A stretch of 30,119 bases of DNA from a virus. Below are positions 1-8,384 of this stretch, in pieces. Position 1 is the stretch's first letter. Each line of letters begins with the position of its first letter. The translations under genes were made by a program, and so were the position numbers. The notes under the pieces were generated by a model that worked only from the letters and a program-made list of their open reading frames with translations, made no database searches and was not told the origin of the DNA. Location of the stretch: the IMG/VR virus record IMGVR_UViG_3300029319_000316, positions 1 through 30,119 of that record. One strand, written 5' to 3'.

Positions 1-1422
1 TTGGAAACCGGCTGCCTGTGTAAGGGCAATCTTCTCGAATCTGCCCAATTGTTCAAAACTTCGACCGGTCGCATCAAACTGCGCCTTGATCATGTTCAAG
101 CGATCCTCATCAGATGCCATCAACAATTCAGTGGTACTCAGTTGCATGCCCATCAATGCATTTAACTGACCAGCAACGTCTGCTGCTCCAGTAAAAGTGT
201 CCATCTTCTGGGACATAGTAAGCAGAGTGTTCATAGAGATCCTTGTCTCTTCAGCAATTGCCTTCATTCCTAGGAACACATCTTCGGCACCAGTTCCAAA
301 CTTTCTTAAATCCGGAAGTGCTTGATTTAATTCTCTGATTCCTGCGGCCATTCCGCCCATTGTGTTTCTGGATGCCAAGCCAACACGAGATATCATACTT
401 TGCGAATCAACCAAGCCTTGCTCTAATCCTCCGGCAGCACTCGATAAAGAATTTACAATGTTTGCTGTGTCTGCTGTGTTAACTCCAATCAATTCCATGG
501 AACCTGCAAACGCCGCTGCTTCGGCTTGGGCTTGGGGATTTAAACGAACAAAGCCAAAAACCTGATTATTTAAATCCGTCAGCGCTTTCGCTGCTTCAGC
601 AGTCCCCATGCCATATCGCATCAATTCATCGCGTGCGCCAACGAGTGCTTCAGTTTGTCTCTCAACACCACCTGAATTTTGTGCGACTTCATATGTTGCT
701 TTTCTCACATCATTTGATATCTTTAAAAACACCGCTCCCAAAGCCAATGTCGCCTCAACGGCCATTTGGGCTAAGGCTACATAACCGGCTGGACCCAAAA
801 ATGCCCTTGACGCGACAGCGGAGAAGCCCTTCATTGATGTACTGGAACCACCCAATCCTTTAATGATCTTTCCAAATGTGGAGCCACTCATCTTACCGGT
901 CAAACCAATGCTGTTGGCAAGTGACTCAAAAAGTTTATCGGAGGCTTGCAACTCTGTTGCTTGCTGTCTAGATGACCGAGAGGCGGCCTGCTGTGCTTTT
1001 TTTAGTTCGCGAAGTTCGTCGATCTGCGCATCAATTGCATCTGTGCTGCCCTCAGTGGCTTCTTGTTGTCTTAAAAGTGCCGCTTCTTGAATTTCTAATT
1101 GCTTGACCAGAGCATCGCTAGCATCTGCTGCACTATTTAAGGCTTTTATCTCATCCTCAATTTCTAAAAAATTGTTTTTTAATGAGTCGGTTGCGTCATC
1201 TAGGGAACGGCTCATTTTATTAGTTACATCAGTGATTTTCGCCTGACTGATTCCTAGTGCCTCTAATTTTTTTGTCAGACCAGTGGTTTTGTCCCCGATC
1301 GCATTAAGAGAACTTGTTACCGACTTAAGTCGATCCTCAAGACCAGTAAAACGCCGGTCAGCATCTTTAATCGCCTGCTCTAAGGCTGCTTTCCGTTTTT
1401 GGAGTTCTTCTTCTGTAGCCAT
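1..1422 (-). CDS. Tail tape-measure protein, N-terminal part (truncated by window edge)
   Basis: The frame is open for 474 codons from an ATG at 1420-1422 to base 1 with no stop, so only the N-terminal part is present. An AGGAG ribosome site lies 7-8 bases upstream of the ATG. The first ~170 residues are charged, helical and coiled-coil-like (opening MATEEELQKRKAALEQ, with heptad-like E/K/L patterns). A hydrophobic stretch rich in A, G and V follows at about residues 205-230 (GPAGYVALAQMAVEATLALG), then long helical sequence rich in A, G, M and Q. This architecture is typical of tape-measure proteins, which set tail length and occupy the tube lumen. Position agrees: it follows tube, gp26-like and small chaperone-like genes, and the 109-aa gene ends 10 bases upstream. 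The family call rests on architecture and position, not on a catalytic motif. Confidence 0.7.
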   Translation of the reverse strand, partial: MATEEELQKRKAALEQAIKDADRRFTGLEDRLKSVTSSLNAIGDKTTGLTKKLEALGISQAKITDVTNKMSRSLDDATDSLKNNFLEIEDEIKALNSAADASDALVKQLEIQEAALLRQQEATEGSTDAIDAQIDELRELKKAQQAASRSSRQQATELQASDKLFESLANSIGLTGKMSGSTFGKIIKGLGGSSTSMKGFSAVASRAFLGPAGYVALAQMAVEATLALGAVFLKISNDVRKATYEVAQNSGGVERQTEALVGARDELMRYGMGTAEAAKALTDLNNQVFGFVRLNPQAQAEAAAFAGSMELIGVNTADTANIVNSLSSAAGGLEQGLVDSQSMISRVGLASRNTMGGMAAGIRELNQALPDLRKFGTGAEDVFLGMKAIAEETRISMNTLLTMSQKMDTFTGAADVAGQLNALMGMQLSTTELLMASDEDRLNMIKAQFDATGRSFEQLGRFEKIALTQAAGFQ

Positions 1423-1432
1423 AAATTATCTC

Positions 1433-1762
1433 CTAATGGTCGAATGGCCACTTGACACCAGTCGTTCTCTCAAAGTTAGAGACAGCATTTTTAAGATTTG
1501 ATCTAGATTTAAATGTTTTTGGATCGTTCAGACCAAAGTTTCTATATGCCTCAACATAGGACTTTTCACGCTTCATTGCACCAACAAATGATCTGACCTC
1601 GGCAGGGGTTCCAGTTATTTTGACGGGAACTGCAAAGGAATCGCCCAGCAGCATACCCAAAATTCTCTTGACCCATGTCTGAAGGAAGAGGCCAAGTGCC
1701 TCATCCATCTTACGCATCTTATTAAAATTAATTTCAATTGGAACCAAATCTTTATCTTGCAT
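1433..1762 (-). CDS. Small conserved-looking tail-region protein, unknown function
   Basis: A 109-aa protein (MQDKDLVPIEINFNKMRKMD...) starting at ATG 1760-1762, with an AGAGG site about 9 bases upstream. It is basic near the middle and has a short hydrophobic helix around residues 20-45 (ALGLFLQTWVKRILGMLLG). No recognised domain. It is the first gene after a terminator hairpin at 1804-1826 and a CTATTTAT octamer at 1779-1786, and sits immediately before the tape-measure gene, so the two probably form one transcription unit. Position between a gp26-like gene and the tape measure suggests a role in tail or baseplate-hub assembly, but nothing in the sequence proves it. Confidence 0.75.
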   Translation of the reverse strand: MQDKDLVPIEINFNKMRKMDEALGLFLQTWVKRILGMLLGDSFAVPVKITGTPAEVRSFVGAMKREKSYVEAYRNFGLNDPKTFKSRSNLKNAVSNFERTTGVKWPFDH

Positions 1763-1778
1763 GAAAATGTACCTCTGA

Positions 1779-1786
1779 ATAAATAG
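1779..1786 (-). promoter_or_regulatory. Candidate late-promoter octamer CTATTTAT before the tape-measure unit
   Basis: The coding strand reads CTATTTAT between the terminator at 1804-1826 and the start of the 109-aa gene. Only 16 bases separate the octamer from the ATG, so a start site 6-7 bases downstream would fall at the edge of the AGAGG ribosome site; this is the weakest geometry of the set. It is included because the same octamer recurs in most gaps of the late region. Confidence 0.35.
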
Positions 1787-1803
1787 TATTTTGATTAGAA
1801 AAG

Positions 1804-1826
1804 AAAAAAGCCGGCATCAGCCGGCT
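1804..1826 (-). terminator. Intrinsic terminator after the small chaperone-like gene
   Basis: On the minus strand AGCCGG, a 6-base loop and CCGGCT form a perfect 6-bp GC-rich stem, followed directly by a run of six T. It lies just after the stop of the 65-aa gene and before the 109-aa gene, closing the sheath/tube/gp26 unit. Confidence 0.8.
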
Positions 1827-1830
1827 GCAA

Positions 1831-2028
1831 TTACTTCTTTCTGGCCTTTCTAATCTCTCTTGCCTCGTCCTCAATTTGCTTTGCCAGACGTTTGACAAAC
1901 CAGTTTCTTAAGTTAATCGGCAGATTGTAAGACTCGAAAACGCTCCATCCACCATGATATTTCAATAAGAAGAACTGTTCGTAGATCGCCTCTTGATATT
2001 CATCGGTCAGGCCAAAAAAATTCCGCAT
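1831..2028 (-). CDS. Small tail-assembly protein following gp26 (chaperone-like)
   Basis: A 65-aa protein (MRNFFGLTDEYQEAIYEQFF...) with a Y-x-x-x-IYEQFFLLKYHGGWS segment and a basic tail (LRNWFVKRLAKQIEDE, then several K/R). Small proteins with a W-F-hydrophobic-R-L-hydrophobic-x-Q pattern next to gp26-type baseplate genes and the tape measure occur in many contractile-tail clusters and are thought to assist tail assembly; that role is inference here. The ORF overlaps the 3' end of the gp26-like gene by 29 bases in the +1 frame. A GGAG site lies about 9 bases before its ATG, so independent initiation is plausible, but a seven-T run inside the overlap also permits frameshifting. Confidence 0.7.
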   Translation of the reverse strand: MRNFFGLTDEYQEAIYEQFFLLKYHGGWSVFESYNLPINLRNWFVKRLAKQIEDEAREIRKARKK

Positions 2029-2842
2029 TCAGCGGCACTCCGATCGTGCCTTCATAGTCACACGCGGAACATTCAAAGTTCTGACTTAAATCGATGTCTG
2101 GTGTAACCTGCTTAAGAGCGTTACGGATATAACTGGAATCTCTGGCTGGTGCCTTTTCGGCAAAGGAGCGAAGATATTGTGGATCGGTCTCGCCATTGAC
2201 AGACACGACAACCTTCATCAATTGCTGCGTGATGATTCCGGTAGCACTTCTCCTTCTTTTGGCGTCGGCAAGAAGGACTGAAAAGTGTTTCTCGTCGGCA
2301 CCAGACATTGGCCTAAACTCTACTTCCGCGCCGCAGAGCGGTGCTTTAACCATGAATGTGCCATTGTCTGTTGGGCGAATTTCAGAATTATCGTAATCAT
2401 CGCCATTATACACAGTGTGATTAGACAGGCTAAAATCAAATCGGCTAGCCTCTCCGCATTTTGGACAATTAACAGTGGTGTTGTATCGATCCCCATAGCC
2501 GGAAACTCGCGCGGCGATGATGATTGCATTCTTGTCACCAACCAGCATGCTGTCTGGTTTGATATTCTTATTCACTAAGACGCTTTCTAGAAATTTCTCA
2601 ATGACCACATTCTTTTTAATATAGTTCTCGTTGAGGAGAATATCCTCTTCTTTTGCGGTCATAAAGCGAATCTCAACACTTTCCGATCCGTAGAGTGGAT
2701 GACCTTGGGGGTATAATGCCCCTCTTGACGGTAAATCGACCATTTCTGTTGGTGCGATAAAGGAGAACTCGTTTGTGGGTGGGGTACCTGTATCTTTATT
2801 ACCCTGGTTTACGCCCAAGCGTTGCGAATTATTTCTTGACAA
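2000..2842 (-). CDS. 26: T4 gp26-like baseplate protein with zinc-ribbon cysteines
   Basis: A 280-aa protein resembling the T4 baseplate gp26 family (T4 gp26 is about 208 aa). A low-complexity N-terminus precedes the conserved PTEMVDLPSRGALYP segment typical of the family. Two CxxC pairs (CPKCGE near residue 126, CSACDYEG near residue 260) could bind one zinc ion. The start is TTG at 2840-2842, with GAGGTGAT about 6 bases upstream; no better ATG exists before the conserved region. In T4-like phages the protein acts in baseplate-hub assembly. It follows the tube genes closely (9-base gap) and overlaps the next small gene. Confidence 0.8.
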   Translation of the reverse strand: MSRNNSQRLGVNQGNKDTGTPPTNEFSFIAPTEMVDLPSRGALYPQGHPLYGSESVEIRFMTAKEEDILLNENYIKKNVVIEKFLESVLVNKNIKPDSMLVGDKNAIIIAARVSGYGDRYNTTVNCPKCGEASRFDFSLSNHTVYNGDDYDNSEIRPTDNGTFMVKAPLCGAEVEFRPMSGADEKHFSVLLADAKRRRSATGIITQQLMKVVVSVNGETDPQYLRSFAEKAPARDSSYIRNALKQVTPDIDLSQNFECSACDYEGTIGVPLNAEFFWPDR

Positions 2843-2851
2843 AAATCACCT

Positions 2852-3427
2852 CTATATGGAAAAAGTTTTAAATGTAATGTGTGAATACTCAAATGTCACA
2901 TCAAAAGTGTGGATGTTATCAGTGTCATAATTGACACCAGAAACTCTAACAGCAGACAGTACAGGATCGACCAATTCGTATTCTGATGTTGGGTTTCCGC
3001 TAGGAGCAAGTGTTTGGATCGTAACCCCACCAATCTTGCGACTAACGGACTGATTATTAATCATAATCGACTCAATATTATCACTAGTTGGCGTGCCGGA
3101 GGACTCATCCGCACTTTGTGGGTTGTACCCAGAATCATACAATACTTGAATGAATTTAAAGAGTGTTGATTGCTCTGGATTCTTCTCATTGGCATCGTTA
3201 ACAAAGGATATTGTTACAGGATCCCATCTAACTCTGGCTTGCTTTTTGACAGGATCATAACCAGTACCATCTTGATTTAAGTCTCCGCCGATGTTTTCCG
3301 TGCTATAACTGGGCAACGGATCGACAGAGTTAACGAGGAATTGTGCTCCTCCCTCCAAATTCTCGATCGTAACCAAGAACTTGCTCCCAATATTGGGATA
3401 GAAATTTGCACTTGTCCAAAAAGACAT
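2852..3427 (-). CDS. Second tail-tube-like protein (gp19 paralogue)
   Basis: A 191-aa protein opening MSFWTSANFYPNIGSKFLVT, clearly related to its upstream neighbour (MAFWTTATEPKRNYRFKV...). Shared features are the start, a strand ending in a V-hydrophobic-x-V-D/N block, an internal LFKFIQVLYDSGY segment matching LFRILRNAGY, a GxVTIQxLxxSGN motif, and a C-terminal D-D/N-x-F-x-V-x-F/Y-x-Y/W tube strand. Tube proteins stack as hexameric rings around the DNA channel. A second copy could be a minor tube protein, a tube-initiating ring (the role of T4 gp54/gp48) or a chamber protein. ATG 3425-3427 has GAGGA 5-6 bases upstream; the gap to the first tube gene is 17 bases. Confidence 0.75.
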   Translation of the reverse strand: MSFWTSANFYPNIGSKFLVTIENLEGGAQFLVNSVDPLPSYSTENIGGDLNQDGTGYDPVKKQARVRWDPVTISFVNDANEKNPEQSTLFKFIQVLYDSGYNPQSADESSGTPTSDNIESIMINNQSVSRKIGGVTIQTLAPSGNPTSEYELVDPVLSAVRVSGVNYDTDNIHTFDVTFEYSHITFKTFSI

Positions 3428-3444
3428 TATTTCCTCGAATTATA

Positions 3445-4017
3445 TTAACTTGGTTCTGATGTTGATGGTGAGAAGTATGTGTTTGCGGCCGCGCCAAGAC
3501 CCGTTGTGATCTCAGCCCAATCATAAGCAAACTCGACAGTAATGTTTGTCAATTCTTCATCATCATATGACAAGTCACTAAAACTAACATTTGCAATCAT
3601 AGGATTGTTAAGGGTGTATGTTTCCAAAACGTTTCCAGATGAATCCAACTGTTGAATCGTAACAGTGCCAATTGCAGCGGCCATCTTATCTTTTCCCAAA
3701 GTTTCGAAAAACTCAGGACCAGCGCCACTTCCCGGCCTTTGGGGAAGTTTGTAGCCTGCGTTTCGAAGAATTCTGAAAAGAACGTTCGCGGCATCAGGCT
3801 CAACTGGGTCCACAAGGGTAACAGAAACATTACTCCATGTGATTGAACCCGGAAAGTGGAAAGTGTGCCCAAGATATTTATGCGTACCCTCGTTCACTGT
3901 GAATCCGGGTTTGCCAGCCGATTTTGCGTACCAGATCGCACCATCATCAAATTCGCCCAGAATGACCTTAAATCGATAGTTTCGTTTAGGTTCGGTTGCG
4001 GTAGTCCAAAAAGCCAT
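3445..4017 (-). CDS. 19: Tail tube protein (T4 gp19-like)
   Basis: A 190-aa protein. The N-terminus MAFWTTATEPKRNYRFKV and the C-terminal segment LTNITVEFAYDWAEI are characteristic of gp19-type tube proteins of T4-like myoviruses (T4 gp19 is 163 aa). It builds the inner tube through which DNA passes. It lies directly downstream of the sheath gene, the order gp18-gp19 known from T4. ATG 4015-4017 is preceded by AGGAG at good spacing. It is probably the main tube protein because it is the copy next to the sheath and keeps the EPKR...F-K-V start, but which paralogue dominates the virion is inference. Confidence 0.85.
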   Translation of the reverse strand: MAFWTTATEPKRNYRFKVILGEFDDGAIWYAKSAGKPGFTVNEGTHKYLGHTFHFPGSITWSNVSVTLVDPVEPDAANVLFRILRNAGYKLPQRPGSGAGPEFFETLGKDKMAAAIGTVTIQQLDSSGNVLETYTLNNPMIANVSFSDLSYDDEELTNITVEFAYDWAEITTGLGAAANTYFSPSTSEPS

Positions 4018-4049
4018 TTATTGTAATCTCCTGTTTCTAAGTATATAGT

Positions 4050-6932
4050 TTAGTCTTCGAAAGCAGCACCGGTACGGGTGATTACGAAGTCAATAGCAAT
4101 GAACTCAATCGAGCGCGCCGGCTTCAAGAAAATCTTGGCATAGACGGCATTTCGGTCAATGAGATCGGGTGTTGTAGTAGTTTGATCGAGGATGACCTTG
4201 TACTCTGATAATCCAAGTCCAGACTTAACCTCGCTCAAGAAAGTGTTTGCACGGTTCCTGAAGCGTGACCATGTGACCTCAACATTCTGATCAAACAGGA
4301 TTGTGGAAGCAATCCGGCTGATTTCCTTCTTGACGAAGATGAGCAAGCGACGAACGTTGATGCGGTCAAGGGCGGATGGAGTCACTTGAAGTGTCTTCTG
4401 ACCAAAGACCACGATGCCTTCGCTTGGGAATGTTGCAATCGGGTTAATGTTAGCGGCATACAACTTATCGCGATCCTTAGAGTTCAATCTCTGCTTGACA
4501 CCAACAACTGGGATTCCACCAGCGCCAGTGCTCAAGCCACCACGATTGAAGCCGGCAGGAGCGAACCAAAGTTTGCTTGCTGCCTGAGAAGAGCCGAAAG
4601 TTCCAAGAGCCACAACCGATGGAGGACAATCGATGATTGCACCATTGATGTTGTCGCGAATCTGGACGTATGGGAAGAAGCAGCAACCATAACTTGAGTT
4701 AAGACCTCTGGCCTTAAGATTAGACAATGTGGTCGTGATGTTTGGTGCGCGATTAACATTTGTGTCTGTGTTTTCGCTAGCCAAGAGATAGTCACCCTTA
4801 AGGTCGATGATAGCAAGAGCATCACCGCGATCTTCACATGTTGAAATCAATTTTGCCGTCAATGTCTCATTTTGTACATTTGGCATCGTTGCAAGATTGA
4901 ATTCAAACTCTTCGGCATCCGAAATCATATCGATTGCACGAGTGATTGTATGGAATGCATAGTTATCATCCTCACCAGCATCATCAAGTTTGCTGTTCCG
5001 GAAAGGCTCGACCTCAGTGATGTCAAGTCCATCAAATCCACCGAACAATGGAAGAGTAAAGCGATCCACTTCTTTCGTCTCAAGAAGATTATCTGCTCCA
5101 CTAACCGCTGTCCAAGAAGTTCCAGCAACGCGAGAACCAGAAACATAGTATCCAATGTTCTCGTTTCCACCTGAACCGGTCATGACAATATCATCAAGAG
5201 TAAAGATGTAAGAGTATTCTTCACCATTTGAGAAGGTAGGCGTGAAGTTGTCGATTGAGCCACCCGGAGAAGCGCCCAGTGCGCGCACATAATCAACGTA
5301 GTCCTCATCAAATCGAGTACTTGTTGCAGTGCGAGTAGGCTGTGGTCCGAAATATGCATTCGACAAATCAGTCATGCCACCATCAGAGGCCGAAACGCGC
5401 AGAGCAAGACCTGGGAACTGATAAGAACCAGTAAATTTAGCATCGCCAACATTAACAAAGATTCCCGGGACGGTTGCCGTTCCCCTGTGGGGACCGACGT
5501 TGCCAACAAATGTTGACCCGGTGCCATCGGTGTGTGGGTTGCTTGACTGGAATGGGGCCACAACTGCGGATCCAGAGAACAAGGTAAATCCATTGTATCG
5601 AACAGGACCGTATGCACCGAATGGCAAGCATCTTGCATCAACAGTACCAGCCTCAACAGCGGAGTCAACCTCAACACGAATGTATCTAGAAACGTTATCA
5701 AAGTCTCCGTAGTATCGGAAACGCTTTTCAGTGCTGCTCCAAGAGAGGTATTTAGTACCAATTCGACGGCCGATATAATCAAGTGAGTTAGGGTTCAAAT
5801 TGAGTCCGGTAAAGCGCTCAATAACCTGAACATTCTGATCGGTGTCGGAAGCCAATCTGATCTCGATATCAAATGTTCCATATGGATCGATCGAGTCAGC
5901 AACTTGCGATGGACGGATGTTTGAAATCGCAACTTTAAATCTGCGACTCAATTCCTGGCCAGTATCGCGGGCGCAGAATCGGAAAAGTTGCTGCTGACTG
6001 GTTGGTTCATAATCTGCAAAATCTGTTGAAAGATCTTGTGAGAAGACATAACCAGTTTTTGCCTCCATGTAGGCACCACGGAAGTCGGAAGCATTAACGC
6101 TACCAGACTGGAGCGGCATAATGACACCGATGGTATCACCAGCGGCAGTACCCAAGGACAATAGATCCTCAACGTGTCTCTCGAAAGTTGGACCAAGCCA
6201 ATAGTTCTTCGTAACAGAGTTATAGTTGCTGTTAACGAGTTGTGGGTTGGTATTGAAAACTTTACGAATGTAATTGCTGCTGTCGCGATCGAAATTGAAC
6301 AATGTCTCATAAATCTTTGCATCAGAAGAATTGCGAATAACAGCCCGGAACTCCCTACTTGGACCGGTCGATTGAATCAACGTATTGATGCTGGCTGTGT
6401 AGTTTGAGGTACCGCGAATTGCACCAGTCAGGGCGATTGAGCCTGCGTCCACATACCAAACTGCCGCCAAAGCACCGGTAACACCAGTATCGATCGATGC
6501 GGAGTCAGTTAAGAAAAGTCCCCATGCACCACCATTTGAACTAACAGCATTGTCTGGCGTGTTTGTGGTTTGCCAACCTGCTTTGCCAGTGGTGGAGGCA
6601 TCAGGACTCTGCGCGCCAAGAAGACGGACAACTGTTACTGGTGCTTCCCCAGCGGAAAGCCAAGCCTGAGCGGCATAGGATGCATAAGTTGGACCCTGAC
6701 GGTTTCCGTCACGCCAAACATCATTTCCTGGCTCGATGGCGATTGGTGCGCCAAACACATCGACAAACTCTTCAAAAGAAGAAACTTTGGTCGGCACAAG
6801 CGCCGGACCTCTTTCAGTACGACCGATAATTACCGGACCCATTGCATCCGGGGCTGCCGGAACTTGAGAATTGTCGATCTCGTTGACAAAGATGCCAGGA
6901 GAGACAAACTTAAATTTAGAAACTGAAGACAT
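4050..6932 (-). CDS. 18: Tail sheath protein (T4 gp18-like), 960 aa
   Basis: The N-terminus (SPGIFVNEIDNSQVP) and the C-terminus (FLKPARSIEFIAIDFVITRTG) are the hallmarks of T4-like sheath proteins; the C-terminal half contains GEDDNYAFHTI and VTPSALDRINVRRLLIFVKKEI, the conserved sheath core. Sheath subunits surround the tube and contract to drive infection. At 960 aa it is much longer than T4 gp18 (659 aa); the extra length lies in the middle, where exposed domains are tolerated. I chose ATG 6930-6932: AAGGAG lies 12 bases upstream. A TTG four codons earlier directly abuts that AAGGAG and is an unlikely start. It is preceded by a CTATTTAT octamer and a short leader. Confidence 0.95.
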   Translation of the reverse strand: MSSVSKFKFVSPGIFVNEIDNSQVPAAPDAMGPVIIGRTERGPALVPTKVSSFEEFVDVFGAPIAIEPGNDVWRDGNRQGPTYASYAAQAWLSAGEAPVTVVRLLGAQSPDASTTGKAGWQTTNTPDNAVSSNGGAWGLFLTDSASIDTGVTGALAAVWYVDAGSIALTGAIRGTSNYTASINTLIQSTGPSREFRAVIRNSSDAKIYETLFNFDRDSSNYIRKVFNTNPQLVNSNYNSVTKNYWLGPTFERHVEDLLSLGTAAGDTIGVIMPLQSGSVNASDFRGAYMEAKTGYVFSQDLSTDFADYEPTSQQQLFRFCARDTGQELSRRFKVAISNIRPSQVADSIDPYGTFDIEIRLASDTDQNVQVIERFTGLNLNPNSLDYIGRRIGTKYLSWSSTEKRFRYYGDFDNVSRYIRVEVDSAVEAGTVDARCLPFGAYGPVRYNGFTLFSGSAVVAPFQSSNPHTDGTGSTFVGNVGPHRGTATVPGIFVNVGDAKFTGSYQFPGLALRVSASDGGMTDLSNAYFGPQPTRTATSTRFDEDYVDYVRALGASPGGSIDNFTPTFSNGEEYSYIFTLDDIVMTGSGGNENIGYYVSGSRVAGTSWTAVSGADNLLETKEVDRFTLPLFGGFDGLDITEVEPFRNSKLDDAGEDDNYAFHTITRAIDMISDAEEFEFNLATMPNVQNETLTAKLISTCEDRGDALAIIDLKGDYLLASENTDTNVNRAPNITTTLSNLKARGLNSSYGCCFFPYVQIRDNINGAIIDCPPSVVALGTFGSSQAASKLWFAPAGFNRGGLSTGAGGIPVVGVKQRLNSKDRDKLYAANINPIATFPSEGIVVFGQKTLQVTPSALDRINVRRLLIFVKKEISRIASTILFDQNVEVTWSRFRNRANTFLSEVKSGLGLSEYKVILDQTTTTPDLIDRNAVYAKIFLKPARSIEFIAIDFVITRTGAAFED

Positions 6933-6956
6933 TGGAAAAAACAACTCCTTAACATT

Positions 6957-6967
6957 GCGAATTTCGC
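6957..6967 (-). other. Short palindrome in the sheath leader
   Basis: GCGAA-A-TTCGC on the coding strand lies about 12 bases downstream of the octamer at 6980-6987 and upstream of the AAGGAG site. It could form a small hairpin at the 5' end of the sheath mRNA. The stem is only 4-5 bp, so stability is uncertain. Confidence 0.35.
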
Positions 6968-6979
6968 GTTTTAACTAAA

Positions 6980-6987
6980 ATAAATAG
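6980..6987 (-). promoter_or_regulatory. Candidate late-promoter octamer CTATTTAT before the sheath gene
   Basis: CTATTTAT on the coding strand, 47 bases before the sheath ATG and 29 bases before its AAGGAG site, giving normal promoter-to-start spacing. It overlaps the 3' arm of a hairpin (6985-6999). Confidence 0.5.
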
Positions 6988-6999
6988 TTGAAGCAACTA
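6985..6999 (-). terminator. Weak terminator-like hairpin after the gp15-like gene
   Basis: On the coding strand TAGTTG-CTT-CAACTA forms a 6-bp stem followed by TTTATTTT, 15 bases after the stop of the gp15-like gene. The stem is AT-rich, so termination would be weak. It overlaps the candidate promoter octamer. Confidence 0.4.
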
Positions 7000-7014
7000 C
7001 TAAAATCCTATGGG

Positions 7015-7902
7015 CTATTCTTTGATATAATCCTTATCATATTTAACCCATGGACGTTCATCACCAAATATTACTCGTTCTCGTGGAATTTTAACAACAA
7101 CCGCATTTTCGCGAGCAACAATTGTTGGACGAATATCATTCGTCCCATCACCTATTAAGTATCCCAAAACTCTTATATTAATCGTTACCTGAAAATATTT
7201 TTCATTCTCCCCAAGCGTTGGGGCGTTAAAATCTTGTGCAAAATCTTGTTCGATAAATGCTTCGTATTTATGACCGTCCCTCTCCATAAAAAAAGAATTA
7301 ATTTGACCGGTGCGTGTAACGAACGGCTGAACCATTTCATTAATCTGTTGTTGATATTCGGACTTTAAAGTTAGTTGGTAATTTAATTTAACATATGTCG
7401 GCAATGGTATATACATTGTCTCGATCACAGTTTTATTACTGGATTTTGGATAATTGTACTGATCAAATTTTCTTCGAGCATCTGCATTTTTGAAGTTTTG
7501 AGTCTTGCGCTGGACGATTCTTTTAGCAACTGGAATTACGCCACCTTTTGGGTCGTTTTTGTACAGTTGTGTAGGCGGCAAATGTGCGTATGCGGTGCCT
7601 TTGAAATTAGGTTCCTTTGACATTGACGTTCTATGCACCGACATCAGAGGATATTTAAAATACTCGTAATCATCGCGCAGATCTTTATTATTTTTAATTT
7701 GATATGCTCGCTCTGCTGTTGTCCAAATGATTGGGACTTTTTTAAATCCCTTATTTGTACTAGCATGAATATCAAACTTTTCATTAATATAATCGTACAA
7801 AGCATAATCGATTGTCTCAATCGTACTCGCTAAGAATGTTACCTCTTTTAGATCTTCAGGCTTGGCTGTTTTTAGCCTCGGATCACTGGATTCAATTGGC
7901 AT
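7015..7902 (-). CDS. 15: Tail terminator / sheath stabiliser (T4 gp15-like)
   Basis: A 295-aa protein (T4 gp15 is 272 aa) lying between the gp14-like and sheath genes, as in T4. Family-like parts include VPIIWTTAERAYQIKNNKDLRD near residues 56-78, IETMYIPLPTYVKLNYQLTLKSEY around 160-183, and the C-terminal F-x-V-x-I-N-I-R-V-L-G-Y-L-I segment. gp15 forms the ring that caps the finished tail and locks the last sheath/tube ring before head joining. ATG 7900-7902 lies inside the end of the preceding gene (11-base overlap) with a GGGAGGG site, indicating coupled translation. A candidate hairpin and promoter follow it. Confidence 0.85.
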   Translation of the reverse strand: MPIESSDPRLKTAKPEDLKEVTFLASTIETIDYALYDYINEKFDIHASTNKGFKKVPIIWTTAERAYQIKNNKDLRDDYEYFKYPLMSVHRTSMSKEPNFKGTAYAHLPPTQLYKNDPKGGVIPVAKRIVQRKTQNFKNADARRKFDQYNYPKSSNKTVIETMYIPLPTYVKLNYQLTLKSEYQQQINEMVQPFVTRTGQINSFFMERDGHKYEAFIEQDFAQDFNAPTLGENEKYFQVTINIRVLGYLIGDGTNDIRPTIVARENAVVVKIPRERVIFGDERPWVKYDKDYIKE

Positions 7903-8380
7903 CGAACAAACCCTCCCGTGCTCTCACACATTCAGCCTGAATTTGAAAATAATGTTCATCTTGGCCAAAGAGGAAACGATTCCATTTTAAGGCGACAATT
8001 TCATAATACTGTCCGGCGTAGAGCACAAAATCGCCCTCACGAACGTACAGATCTTGGTCTTCTGTTAATCGCCTATTGTGAAAGTTAACTGTGATTGTTG
8101 ACATCGATTCAACACCAAAATTGTCATGGTGTTGCGTTTCCCTACCGCCCCACTCAACCAGCGCATAAACACGCAGTGGTGGCAAGAATGTCTTCTCAAT
8201 CGCCTCTCCATAAAGAGGGTGAAAATTAGATCGATCAATGTCTATAGAATAATAAAGAATCTGCTGACCAACCACTCGCTCAATGAGTTCATCATTGACC
8301 TGCTTTACTAAGTTGCGCTCTTTCTCCCCCAAAAACATTGGAGGTGGCGGATTTTCTGGCTGTTTCCATTCATCTGCCAT
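7892..8380 (-). CDS. 14: Neck protein (T4 gp14-like)
   Basis: A 162-aa protein, shorter than T4 gp14 (256 aa). Recognisable blocks are QILYYSIDID...HPLYGEAIEKTF (T4: Y-Y-I-P-R...LIFGEDLKNKF), a middle E-S-M-S-T-I-T-V-N-F strand, EGDFVLYAGQYYEIVALKW, and F-L-F-G-Q-D-E-H-Y-F-Q-I. gp13 and gp14 form the neck that joins the packaged head to the tail. Order gp13-gp14-gp15 matches T4. It starts at ATG 8378-8380, four bases after the stop of the preceding gene, with GGGG supplied by that gene's end. Confidence 0.75.
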   Translation of the reverse strand: MADEWKQPENPPPPMFLGEKERNLVKQVNDELIERVVGQQILYYSIDIDRSNFHPLYGEAIEKTFLPPLRVYALVEWGGRETQHHDNFGVESMSTITVNFHNRRLTEDQDLYVREGDFVLYAGQYYEIVALKWNRFLFGQDEHYFQIQAECVRAREGLFDAN

Positions 8381-8384
8381 TTAG

